Shown: piece after piece, positions 1-7,563 of the stretch | Position numbering within the stretch: the stretch's first letter is position 1 | How the letters are laid out: the number at the start of each line of letters is the position of its first letter | Source of the DNA: DATMXS01 sp050260275 | Lineage (GTDB): Bacteria; Acidobacteriota; Terriglobia; Bryobacterales; Bryobacteraceae | Reading direction: 5' to 3' | Length of the DNA stretch: 11,534 bases | Assembly: GCA_050260275.1 (NCBI GenBank) | Contig: JBLNBX010000054.1 | Span: 1-11,534, forward strand | Position numbers and translations under genes: made by a program | The notes under the pieces: generated by a model | What the model was told of the DNA's origin: nothing | Seen by the model: the letters and a program-made list of their open reading frames with translations, nothing else | Database searches by the model: none

Positions 1-1
1 C

Positions 2-1354
2 ATCCACACTGCGAACGCGCTGCGCGGATTCGAGGTGGGGCGGTTGGCCCGCGAGCGCGGCGCGTATGTCGTCTTCGGCGGCATTCACGCAAGCCTGTAC
101 CCCGAAGAGGCCTTCGAACGAGGAGCGGCGCACGCCGTGGTGCGCGGCGACGGCGACGTGGTGTGGGCCGAGGCGCTCGCCGGCTGCGCCGCCGGTGTGC
201 CCCGGAAGCTGTATGAGGGCGGACGCGTATCTCCGGACCGCTTTGTGCAGGCGCGCTGGGATCTGATGGACTCAAAACGCTACATGTGGGCCTCGGTGCA
301 GACAGTCAGAGGCTGCCCCAAACACTGTTCCTTCTGTTCCGTGTGGCGTACCGACGGCCAGCAGCCGCGCCAGCCTGCCGCAGACTCAGTGATCGCCGAG
401 ATTGTGGCGCTCCGGCGCATGGGCTTGCGCTTCATAGCCCTCGCGGACGACAACTTCTACCCCGTCAGCCTGAGTGACATCGCGCTCGCCGAAAAGCGCG
501 GCGACGCCGCGCGCGCCGCCCAGTTACGGCGGCTCCGCGAGGAGCGATTCAAGCTGCTGGAGCGCCTGTCAGAGCTGCCGCACGACATGGTCTTCTTCAC
601 TCAAATCACCATGGAGGCAGCGGAGGATCCGGCGTTTCTCGCGGCCATGGCCAAGGCGCGCATCAAGGGCGCGCTCGTAGGCGTCGAGGCGGTCACGCCC
701 GAAGGCCTCAAGGCCGTTTTCAAAGAGTTCAACCTGTCCGGAGAGGGGCTCGCCGCGCGGCTGCGGCTGTTCAGGGAAAACGGCGTACATCTGGTCGGGT
801 CTTTTATCTTCGGGTTGCCGTCTGACCGTCCAGACACGTTTCAGGCGACCGCGGAGCTCGCCAAGAAAGCCAATCTGACGCTTGCCCAGTTCGTCATGCT
901 CACACCGCTCCCAGGCACCGTCGATTTCGAGCGCTGGGAAAAGAAAGTAGGCAACGGAGTGGCGCGCGTCAATGGCGTGCCCATCACGCGTTACTGGCTC
1001 ATCCCGGGACACCTGCGCCCGAAGGTCTACATACCGCACCCGAACATGAGCGCCGAGGAGATCCGGGCGCGAACACAGCAGGTCTGGGACGACTATTACA
1101 GGCTGGGCGAGATCTGGAAACGCATTCGCGGCGTCGGGCGCAGGCGCGACCGCCTCATCCTCCTGTTCATGTCCAAGCTGTACCACCAGATGTATGCCAA
1201 CACCGGAATAGCTACGGACAGCGCGCGGCGCAACAAGGCCAACCGCTGGGCGCGCTGGATTGCCGTGATCGCGCGCAAGCTGTTCCAGGCGAAGCCAATG
1301 CCCGAACTGCAGATGCCGGGCCGGCGGGACGAAATCTTCCAGCAGGGGGTGTAG
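2..1354 (+). CDS. B12-binding-type radical SAM protein, 5'-truncated by window edge
   Basis: The reading frame is open to the left edge, and the in-frame GTG at 35 lies inside a domain, so the real start is probably upstream of the window. The first visible residues (VVFGGIHASLYPEEAF, then VVRGDGD) match the second half of a Rossmann-type cobalamin-binding domain. The radical SAM core follows: the 4Fe-4S motif CPKHCSFC (C-x3-C-x2-C, TGC of the first Cys at 314-316), then ALADDNFY, FFTQITME, GVEAVTPEGL and GSFIFGLPSD, which fit successive strands of the partial TIM barrel. A charged helical stretch of about 35 residues separates the DDNFY and FFTQ strands. A basic, Trp-rich C-terminal region of about 120 residues follows the barrel. 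Members of this superfamily do methylations, ring formations and C-C bond chemistry; the substrate cannot be read from sequence. It converges with ispG with 15 bp between stops. A lipid substrate is possible but unproven. Confidence 0.9.
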   Translation: MHTANALRGFEVGRLARERGAYVVFGGIHASLYPEEAFERGAAHAVVRGDGDVVWAEALAGCAAGVPRKLYEGGRVSPDRFVQARWDLMDSKRYMWASVQTVRGCPKHCSFCSVWRTDGQQPRQPAADSVIAEIVALRRMGLRFIALADDNFYPVSLSDIALAEKRGDAARAAQLRRLREERFKLLERLSELPHDMVFFTQITMEAAEDPAFLAAMAKARIKGALVGVEAVTPEGLKAVFKEFNLSGEGLAARLRLFRENGVHLVGSFIFGLPSDRPDTFQATAELAKKANLTLAQFVMLTPLPGTVDFERWEKKVGNGVARVNGVPITRYWLIPGHLRPKVYIPHPNMSAEEIRARTQQVWDDYYRLGEIWKRIRGVGRRRDRLILLFMSKLYHQMYANTGIATDSARRNKANRWARWIAVIARKLFQAKPMPELQMPGRRDEIFQQGV

Positions 1355-1382
1355 GCGCGGTAGGCGGTGCTACCTGTACCGC
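1355..1382. terminator. Hairpin between convergent radical SAM gene and ispG
   Basis: GGTAG (1359-1363) and CTACC (1370-1374) form a 5-bp stem with a 6-nt loop. Alternatively GCGGTA (1357-1362) pairs with TACCGC (1377-1382) in a 6-bp stem with a longer loop. The hairpin spans the 15-bp gap and the ispG stop codon. There is no T-run on either side, so it is not a canonical intrinsic terminator; it may limit read-through in both directions. This is inference from symmetry only. Confidence 0.35.
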
Positions 1383-2584
1383 TTGTCCACGTACTCCTCG
1401 ACGATTTGCATGAAACCGGCCGCGATGCCATCGCCTCTGAGAGTTGTGAACAGGCGGCCGTCGACGTAGACGGGCGCTTTGGGCTCCTCAGCCGTGCCGG
1501 GTAGCGATATGCCGACGTCGGCGTGCCGCGACTCGCCGGGGCCGTTCACTATGCAACCCATCACGGCGATGCGCAGGTTCTCGACGCCTGGGTAGCGGCC
1601 TCGCCATTCCGCCATCCGCTCGCGAAGGCGGGTTTCGATCTGCACGGCCAGTTCCTGGAACAGCGTGCTCGTGGTGCGCCCGCAGCCGGGGCAAGCGGTC
1701 ACCTGCGGCGCGAAGCTGCGCAGCCCAAGCGACTGCAGGATCTGCTGCGAGACAAGGACCTCCTCCGTGCGGTCGCCGCCCGGCGCTGGCGTCAAGGATG
1801 CCCGTATCGTGTCGCCGATGCCCTCTTGCAGCAGCACCGCGAGCGCCGCGGTGGTCGCTACGATGCCCTTCGAGCCGAGCCCGGCTTCGGTGAGCCCCAG
1901 GTGCAGCGGGTAGTCGCAGCGTGCGGCGAGAGCGCGGTAGACGCGGATGAGGTCCTGCACTCCGCTTACCTTGGCGCTGAGGACGATGCGGTCGTGCGGC
2001 AGGCCATATCGCTCCGCGGCGGCGGCGGATTCAACGGCGCTTGCCACCATCGCTTCGAGCATCACCTCGTGCGGCGGGGCGGGTTCCGCGCGGCGCGCGT
2101 TCTCGTCCATCATGCGCGCCAGCAGCGCCTGGTCGAGAGATCCCCAATTCACGCCGATGCGCACGGGGCGCGAGTGCTCCACCGCCGCCTCTATCATCAC
2201 GCGGAAGTTGTCGTCGCCGCGCCGCCCAATATTGGCGTTTCCGGGGTTAATGCGGTACTTTGCGAGCGCGCGGGCGCACTCGGGATAGCCCCGCAGCAGC
2301 AAGTGCCCGTTGTAGTGGAAATCGCCTATGAGTGGGACGCGGATGCCGCGCGACTCAAGGCATTCCGCTATGCGCGGCACGGCGCGAGCGGCTGCCTCAG
2401 TGTTAACGGTGACGCGCACCAGTTCGGAGCCCGCGGCCGCCAGGGCCGCCGCCTGCGCAACTGTAGCGTCAACGTCGGCCGTATCGGTGTTCGTCATCGA
2501 CTGCACGGCAATGGGATTGCCGCCCCCGATTTTCACGCCGCCTATATCGACAACCGGGGTGCGCCGCCGTGCGAGAGTAGCCAT
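1370..2584 (-). CDS. ispG: 4-hydroxy-3-methylbut-2-en-1-yl diphosphate synthase (IspG/GcpE)
   Basis: IspG catalyses the penultimate step of the MEP isoprenoid pathway in the cytoplasm: reductive ring opening of methylerythritol cyclodiphosphate to HMBPP, with a 4Fe-4S cluster and electrons from flavodoxin or ferredoxin. The 404-aa product is the normal length for the short, two-domain bacterial form. The N-terminal TIM barrel contains IAVQSMTNTDTADV (25-38), RVTV, IGDFHYNGH (86-94), RINPGN (111-116) and SLTPAPGGDRTEEV (263-276). The C-terminal reductase-like domain has the cluster ligands C298 and C301 (ACPGCGRTTS) and C344 with E351 (MGCIVNGPGE). The ATG at 2584 is preceded by GGAGG with a 4-nt spacer, which supports this start. 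The gene faces the radical SAM gene tail to tail. No frameshift or missing ligand is seen. Confidence 0.97.
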   Translation of the reverse strand: MATLARRRTPVVDIGGVKIGGGNPIAVQSMTNTDTADVDATVAQAAALAAAGSELVRVTVNTEAAARAVPRIAECLESRGIRVPLIGDFHYNGHLLLRGYPECARALAKYRINPGNANIGRRGDDNFRVMIEAAVEHSRPVRIGVNWGSLDQALLARMMDENARRAEPAPPHEVMLEAMVASAVESAAAAERYGLPHDRIVLSAKVSGVQDLIRVYRALAARCDYPLHLGLTEAGLGSKGIVATTAALAVLLQEGIGDTIRASLTPAPGGDRTEEVLVSQQILQSLGLRSFAPQVTACPGCGRTTSTLFQELAVQIETRLRERMAEWRGRYPGVENLRIAVMGCIVNGPGESRHADVGISLPGTAEEPKAPVYVDGRLFTTLRGDGIAAGFMQIVEEYVDKRYR

Positions 2585-2588
2585 TCCG

Positions 2589-2593
2589 CCTCC
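2589..2593 (-). promoter_or_regulatory. Strong ribosome binding site of ispG
   Basis: The minus strand reads GGAGG followed by CGGA and the ATG of ispG. It is one of the clearest Shine-Dalgarno sites in the window and fixes the ispG start. A TAAAAT hexamer on the minus strand (2607-2602) just upstream could be a -10 box, but no good -35 is seen at the right distance. Confidence 0.6.
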
Positions 2594-2607
2594 GAAACAT
2601 CATTTTA

Positions 2608-2630
2608 CCGGCCCCTGCCGGCCCAGCCGG
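2608..2630. repeat. Two overlapping, mutually exclusive GC hairpins in the ispG upstream region
   Basis: CCGGC (2608-2612) pairs with GCCGG (2617-2621) around CCCT, and CCGGC (2618-2622) pairs with GCCGG (2626-2630) around CCA. The two stems share bases 2618-2621, so only one can form at a time. They lie 24-46 bp upstream of the ispG start. If they are transcribed they could act as a leader switch. No function is shown by the sequence itself. Confidence 0.4.
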
Positions 2631-2631
2631 A

Positions 2632-2832
2632 TCAGAGCGGGTCACCAAATGAAAAAACTTCCGCTTTTTGAAATTTCGCCGCATTGACAAGTGTCTCCGC
2701 GGGGCGCGCGCGCTCTATTTCCTTCACGGGACCATACTGGGGCGGTTTCCAATTTCGGTACTCGACAGTGGCCGCACAATTGCACGCTTCGCAGTAGAGC
2801 ACGCACCTGCGGTAGTCACCCCGCCGGTTCAC
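2632..2832 (-). CDS. Possible small Cys-rich protein (unrecognised)
   Basis: A minus-strand frame between ispG and the TPR gene encodes about 66 residues from a GTG at 2832 (other starts: ATG 2865, GTG 2802) to TGA at 2634-2632. It has the cluster RCVLYCEACNC (spacing C-x3-C-x2-C-x-C), which could bind a metal, followed by a charged tail ending AEVFSFGDPL. By hand count, GC at codon positions 1, 2 and 3 is roughly 62, 47 and 62 percent; the dip at position 2 resembles coding sequence. Against it: no convincing ribosome binding site at any start, short length, and no family I recognise. If real, it would end 47 bp upstream of ispG in the same direction and could be cotranscribed with it. Confidence 0.28.
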   Translation of the reverse strand: MNRRGDYRRCVLYCEACNCAATVEYRNWKPPQYGPVKEIERARPAETLVNAAKFQKAEVFSFGDPL

Positions 2833-2835
2833 GCC

Positions 2836-2840
2836 AGGAG
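2836..2840 (+). promoter_or_regulatory. Ribosome binding site deciding the TPR protein start
   Basis: AGGAG lies 8 nt before the ATG at 2849. An in-frame GTG at 2840 overlaps the last base of this site, so it cannot be the start served by it. The site therefore favours ATG 2849. Confidence 0.65.
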
Positions 2841-2848
2841 TGAACAAT

Positions 2849-3829
2849 ATGATGCAACGCGGCATAGGATATCTGTGTCTCTGCGCGGCCTTTCTGGGGA
2901 TGTCGGCCGCGGCGCAGGCACAGCCCAGGATGGGACACGCCAGGCTCGAAGGCGAGGTCACGCCTGCGGGCCAGGGATCGGGGCTCACCGTGGAGCTGTA
3001 TGACCCCAGCAATAATTTGTTGATCGAACGCGCCTTTATCACTCACAGCGGACGGTTCGATTTCATGAACCTCTCCGCAGGGGATTTCGGCATCCGCCTC
3101 ACCGACCAGACAGGCAACGTTATCACGCAGGAATATATCCGGGTGGGCGATGCCGGTAACTTCGTGACGCTGCGGCTTCCGGTCCAAACCGTCGCGGCGA
3201 AAGCCCCCCCGGGCACCGTTTCGCTGTCCCAGCTCAGCCACAAGGTGCCTAAGGAGGCGCGCAAGCAGTTTGAAAAATCGTTGAAAGCCAAGAAAAAGGG
3301 CCGGGTGGATGAGTCGATCGCCTGTCTCGAAAAGGCGCTCGAGATCGACCCCGATTACATGGAAGCGCACGTGAACCTGGCGGCGGCCCTGCTGCGCAAG
3401 GGGCAGACCAGCGAGGCTATGCTGCACCTCGAGCGCGCCATCGAGCTCGACCCGGCGTCCGGCCCGGCCTTTCTCAACCTTGCTATCGCATACCTCGAGC
3501 AGGGCCGTCCCGAGGACGCCGAACGCGCCGCGCGGCAGGCCTACAAGCTGGATCCCACCAACCCGAAACCGCGCTACATCCTTGCTCTGGCGTTGAAAGA
3601 GCTGAAGCAAGAGGACGAGGCGCTGCGGCTGCTTAGCACGGTCGAGGACGAGATCCCCAGGGCGCGGGTGAGCGCCGCTCGCATCCTGGCCGAACGGGGG
3701 CAAAACGCGGATGCGGCCGACGAGCTGCGGCAGTACCTGGTAACCGTTCAGAATGAGCAGGAACGCGCTCGCGTGGAACGCTGGCTGGCCCGGCTGACTG
3801 CCACCTCCACGGTGGAGCGTCCGGAGTGA
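2849..3829 (+). CDS. Secreted TPR protein with N-terminal carboxypeptidase-regulatory-like domain
   Basis: The 326-aa product begins with a signal peptide: MMQRG, a hydrophobic run GYLCLCAAFLGMSAA, and a likely signal peptidase I site after AQA at about residue 24. It is thus exported, probably to the periplasm. Residues about 30-115 form a beta-rich domain (LEGEV.., LTVELYDPSNNLL, GRFDFMNLSAGDFGIRL, VTLRLP) of the carboxypeptidase regulatory or Cna-B-like type. After a short linker, about five tetratricopeptide repeats follow (about 136-305), with typical signatures such as AHVNLAAALLRKGQTSEAMLHLERAIELDP and AFLNLAIAYLEQGRPEDAERAARQAYKLDP. TPR domains mediate protein-protein contacts; the partner is unknown. 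The fusion of this beta-sandwich with TPRs is a style I associate with Acidobacteriota. ATG 2849 was chosen on its AGGAG spacing. The gene diverges from ispG and has no obvious operon partner. Confidence 0.88.
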   Translation: MMQRGIGYLCLCAAFLGMSAAAQAQPRMGHARLEGEVTPAGQGSGLTVELYDPSNNLLIERAFITHSGRFDFMNLSAGDFGIRLTDQTGNVITQEYIRVGDAGNFVTLRLPVQTVAAKAPPGTVSLSQLSHKVPKEARKQFEKSLKAKKKGRVDESIACLEKALEIDPDYMEAHVNLAAALLRKGQTSEAMLHLERAIELDPASGPAFLNLAIAYLEQGRPEDAERAARQAYKLDPTNPKPRYILALALKELKQEDEALRLLSTVEDEIPRARVSAARILAERGQNADAADELRQYLVTVQNEQERARVERWLARLTATSTVERPE

Positions 3830-3839
3830 GCGTCACAAT

Positions 3840-3866
3840 TTGACTAAAGGCTGTTCATGTTCTAAT
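3840..3866 (+). promoter_or_regulatory. Candidate sigma70-type promoter of the receiver-like gene
   Basis: TTGACT (3840-3845) serves as -35 and an extended -10 TG-T-TCTAAT lies at 3858-3866 (TCTAAT differs from TATAAT at one base). The spacer is 15 bp, shorter than ideal, but the extended -10 can compensate. The expected transcript start near 3873 leaves a leader of about 47 nt before ATG 3920. Confidence 0.5.
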
Positions 3867-3919
3867 CTCAAAGAATAGGTTCCGCTTTTTTCAATGGGAC
3901 CTTCACAGAGGGGTAGACC

Positions 3920-4345
3920 ATGAACTCCCGAATTACAGATCGCGCCAGGATTCTCGTCTCCGGACTCGAAGACGACTCCGGCCCCGCGCTTGCCGAGGTA
4001 CTAAAGCGCCAGAACCGGGCCGTTTTTGCCGTGCCATTCCATTCTGTTAGCCAATGCCTGGCTGAGGCAGACCGCGTTTCAGCGGACGTCGTGTTCTGCC
4101 CCGACGACCCGCGCATTTACCTTCCGCTGCTCGACGAGATCCGGGCACGGCATGAGAGTCTGCCGGTCGTCGTGGTCAGCCGCACTCCGGATGTCGGCGG
4201 GTGGCTGAACGCCATCGAGGCGGGCGCTGCGGATTACTGCGCCGCGCCGTTCGAGCCGAGTCATATAAATTGGATACTTGCCACTGCGCTGTTGCAGGGC
4301 GATCAATACCAGGTCGATCAGTTAATCATGCGCGCGGCTTCCTAG
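3920..4345 (+). CDS. Receiver-like (pseudo-receiver) single-domain protein
   Basis: The 141-aa product has the length and strand pattern of a CheY-like receiver domain: ARILVSGLEDD (beta1), RAVFAVPF (beta2), ADVVFCPDDP (beta3), LPVVVVSRTPD (beta4) and AGAADYCAAPFEPSHI (beta5). Aligning by eye, key residues are missing. The phosphoacceptor Asp after beta3 is Pro61 (flanked by D62-D63), the acidic pair after beta1 is replaced by Gly-Leu, and the conserved Lys before Pro-Phe is Ala109. The switch Ser (S87) and the P-F turn are kept. It is therefore unlikely to be phosphorylated in the usual way and may act as a constitutive or ligand-sensing partner. No output domain and no histidine kinase are nearby. 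AGAGGGG with a 6-nt spacer supports the ATG at 3920. Identification as a receiver fold is good; role unknown. Confidence 0.85.
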   Translation: MNSRITDRARILVSGLEDDSGPALAEVLKRQNRAVFAVPFHSVSQCLAEADRVSADVVFCPDDPRIYLPLLDEIRARHESLPVVVVSRTPDVGGWLNAIEAGAADYCAAPFEPSHINWILATALLQGDQYQVDQLIMRAAS

Positions 4346-4370
4346 CCGGCTTCGCCGGGCGGCGGGCCCG
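4346..4370 (+). terminator. GC hairpin directly after the receiver-like gene
   Basis: CCGGC (4346-4350) pairs with GCCGG (4354-4358) around a TTC loop, starting one base after the stop codon, and is followed by the palindrome CGGGCCCG (4363-4370). There is no T-run, so it is a weak candidate for an intrinsic terminator or an RNA-stabilising 3' end. Confidence 0.4.
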
Positions 4371-4401
4371 ACCGGTTCGTCCGGGAGCTGATTGGTGCTC
4401 T

Positions 4402-4425
4402 GGGGCGCAGCCCCCATGTTATACT
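4402..4425 (+). promoter_or_regulatory. Hairpin plus extended -10 element ahead of the DUF1385 gene
   Basis: GGGGC (4402-4406) and GCCCC (4410-4414) form a perfect 5-bp inverted repeat. It is followed at once by TG-T-TATACT (4417-4425), a near-consensus extended -10 element. No good -35 is seen at 17 bp. If this promoter is used, transcription starts near 4432 and the DUF1385 ATG at 4416 would not be on that transcript, so translation would begin at TTG 4449 (with AAGGAG at 4431-4436) or ATG 4494. Confidence 0.4.
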
Positions 4426-5438
4426 CTGCTAAGGAGTTCCTTCGCCCCTTGCCGCTTCGTGACCACGTGCGTTTGCAGGCCCAACTGCAACTGATGCCCG
4501 CTCTGGAATCCGCTGAGGAAGAGACTCTCATCGGCGGCCAGGCGGTCATGGAGGGCGTAATGATGCGCGCTCCCCACTCCTACTGCGTGGCCGTGCGCAA
4601 GCCGGACGGCGAGATCATCACCGACGAGCACCCGCTGCCGAGGCTGTCCGAGAGGTACCCCATATTCAAGCTGCCGGTGTTCCGCGGCGTGGGAACGCTC
4701 GGGCAGGCGATGGCGCTGGGTGTCCGGGCGCTGCGGTTTTCGGCGAACGCGGCCCTCGACGACGGCAACAAACAGGCGGATGGGGAAAAAGCGAACGAAA
4801 TACCGGGCTGGGTTCTGGCGTTGAACCTGACGATTTCGTTCGCGTTTTTCATATTCCTGTATAAGTTCGTTCCGCTGGTGATCGCGACGGCGCTGCAGGA
4901 CTGGATGCCGGCGCTCGGCGGGCGGATCATCTTCAACGTGATCGACGGGGTTGTTCGTATCGCACTCTTCGTCGGGTTCCTGCTCGCCATCTCGCGCTGG
5001 CGCGACATCCGCCGCATGTTCGAGTATCACGGCGCGGAGCACCGCGTCGTGTTCGCGTTCGAATCAGGGAAGCCTGTCACGGTGGAGCACGCGCAGACGT
5101 TCCCGACGTGTCACCCGCGTTGCGGCACGAGCTTCCTGCTGGTGGTGATGCTGGTCTCCATCGCGTTGTACACGCTGTTGCCGTTCGATTCGTTCGTGAT
5201 GCGCTTCGCCGGCCGGCTGGCGCTGCTGCCGGTGGTGGCCGGGCTCAGCTACGAACTGATCCGGTTCGCCGCAAAACGGCGCAAGAGCGTGATGGCGATG
5301 CTCACCGTTCCGGGGCTGTGGCTGCAGCGGATCACGACGCAGCCGCCGTCGGACGACCAGACTGCGGTGGCAATCCGCGCGCTCGACGGCGCGCTGGAAC
5401 TCGAAAAAGCACAGGGCGGCGTTGCCGCTATCGCCTAA
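4416..5438 (+). CDS. DUF1385 (YqhQ-like) multi-pass membrane protein
   Basis: The protein carries the family hallmarks: ETLIGGQAVMEGVMMRAP near the N-terminus, FRGVGTLGQAMALGVRALRFSANA, the EYHGAEHRVVFAFE signature and the HPRCGTSFLLVV motif, whose His and Cys suggest metal binding. Hydrophobic segments WVLALNLTISFAFFIFLYKF, a stretch around VVRIALFVGFLLAI, SFLLVVMLVSIALYTLL and LALLPVVAGLSYELIRF indicate about four membrane passes. The biochemical role of the family is not established. The start is uncertain: TTG 4392, ATG 4416 (chosen), TTG 4449 and ATG 4494 are all in frame, and the conserved part begins only after 4494; none but TTG 4449 has a clear AAGGAG, at a long 12-nt spacing. The TAA stop abuts the prfA ATG, so the two are probably cotranscribed and translationally coupled. 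DUF1385 next to prfA and prmC is a recurring arrangement. Confidence 0.9.
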   Translation: MLYSAKEFLRPLPLRDHVRLQAQLQLMPALESAEEETLIGGQAVMEGVMMRAPHSYCVAVRKPDGEIITDEHPLPRLSERYPIFKLPVFRGVGTLGQAMALGVRALRFSANAALDDGNKQADGEKANEIPGWVLALNLTISFAFFIFLYKFVPLVIATALQDWMPALGGRIIFNVIDGVVRIALFVGFLLAISRWRDIRRMFEYHGAEHRVVFAFESGKPVTVEHAQTFPTCHPRCGTSFLLVVMLVSIALYTLLPFDSFVMRFAGRLALLPVVAGLSYELIRFAAKRRKSVMAMLTVPGLWLQRITTQPPSDDQTAVAIRALDGALELEKAQGGVAAIA

Positions 5439-6569
<1,131 letters not shown>

Positions 6570-7378
6570 TGAGAACGGTGTAGCGGCCCCGCGGCTCACA
6601 GCCGAGGTGCTGCTGGCGCACGTGCTGCACCGCGAGCGCGCGTACCTCTACGGACATCCCGAACACGAACTGGACGACAGTGAGCGCGTGCGCTACGGCC
6701 GCGCCCTGTTCGAGCGCCTGGAAGGCAAACCCACGCAGTACATCACCGGGCGGCAGGAGTTCTATGGGCGCGAGTTCGCGGTTCGGCCGGGCGTGTTCAT
6801 TCCCCGCCCCGAAACCGAACACGTGATCGAGATGGCGCTGCGCCTGGCACCGGATGCGGAGCGGGTGCTGGATGCGGGTTGCGGCTCGGGCGCAATCGCC
6901 GTCACGCTTAGCCTCGAGATGCATCGGACGGTCTTCGCAAGCGACATCTCCGAGGCGGCGCTGGCGGCAACGCGGGAGAACGCCTTGCGGCTCGGCGCGG
7001 ACGTCCGGCTGGTCAGGTGCGACCTGGCGTCGGCATTCGCGTCGCGGTCGATCGATCTGCTAGCCTCGAACCCTCCCTACATTCCCGAACGCGAGCGCGA
7101 AGGCCTTCCGCGAGAGGTTCGAGAGCACGAACCCGAAACGGCGTTGTTCGCCGGCCCGGAGGGTCTGGATGCGTACCGGCGGCTGATCGCGGAAGCGGCC
7201 CGAGTGCTGCGGCCCGGCGGGCGCATAGCGTTTGAGATTGGGTACCAGCAGGCAGACAGCGTATGCGCGCTGCTCGGCCGCGAGTGGCGCGGCATCGAGG
7301 TGATGGCCGATCTGGCGGGGCTGCCGCGCGTCATCACGGCGCGGTATGAATAGACAGGGCGATATGACCGGAGCCGGC

Positions 7379-7522
7379 CTGTGGCAGGGGCTAAAGCCCT
7401 CCCTCAGTAGGTGCTTGACGGAACGGCTGAAGCCGTGCCCTGATACGAACCGTGACGTGGCTTCGGCCGGCGCTTGCGTCGACATGGGCCACTTGTGGGG
7501 TTGGCAGTCCGGCCTGCCACAG
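7379..7522. repeat. Hairpin-rich intergenic element with 10-bp terminal inverted repeats
   Basis: CTGTGGCAGG (7379-7388) is the exact reverse complement of CCTGCCACAG (7513-7522), enclosing 144 bp. Inside are GGGC-TAAA-GCCC (7388-7399), ACGGC-TGAA-GCCGT (7423-7436) and GGC-TTCG-GCC (7459-7468). At the right end TGGCAG (7502-7507) pairs with CTGCCA (7514-7519) as an alternative to the long-range pairing. It fills most of the prmC-dinB gap and encodes no transposase. It looks like a MITE- or REP-like element; similar GGCTGAAGCC hairpins are, from memory, frequent between genes in large acidobacterial genomes. Target-site duplications are not evident. Confidence 0.55.
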
Positions 7523-7534
7523 AACTCCCGACCG

Positions 7535-7547
7535 GCACTTACGGTGC
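7535..7547 (+). promoter_or_regulatory. Small hairpin upstream of dinB
   Basis: GCAC (7535-7538) and GTGC (7544-7547) flank TTACG, 6 bp before the dinB ribosome binding site. It is short and may be a chance palindrome or a remnant of the neighbouring repeat element. Confidence 0.25.
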
Positions 7548-7552
7548 ACTCC

Positions 7553-7557
7553 TGGAG
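7553..7557 (+). promoter_or_regulatory. Ribosome binding site of dinB
   Basis: TGGAG with a 6-nt spacer precedes ATG 7564. It supports this start over the in-frame ATG 7474, which lies within the repeat element. Confidence 0.55.
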
Positions 7558-7563
7558 CCTCCG

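Noticed and set aside
1523..2671. Long plus-strand ORF of about 382 codons opposite ispG
   Set aside because: IspG on the minus strand is certain; the opposite frame is a GC-driven shadow without recognisable motifs.
2684..2689. Perfect TTGACA as -35 of a TPR gene promoter
   Set aside because: The 16-18 bp downstream is GC-only with no -10; the nearest AT-rich hexamer is about 25 bp away. The site may still be part of a GACA-AG-TGTC palindrome, which is too short to claim.
2791..2840. tRNA-like string (GTAGAGCACG ... GGTTCACGCC) upstream of the TPR gene
   Set aside because: The pieces resemble D-arm and T-loop sequences, but the T-stem, anticodon stem and acceptor stem do not pair.
7474..7563. 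In-frame N-terminal extension of dinB from ATG 7474
   Set aside because: The 30 extra residues have no Pol IV similarity and lie largely in the repeat element; ATG 7564 has a proper ribosome binding site and begins just before the conserved FHVDMD motif.
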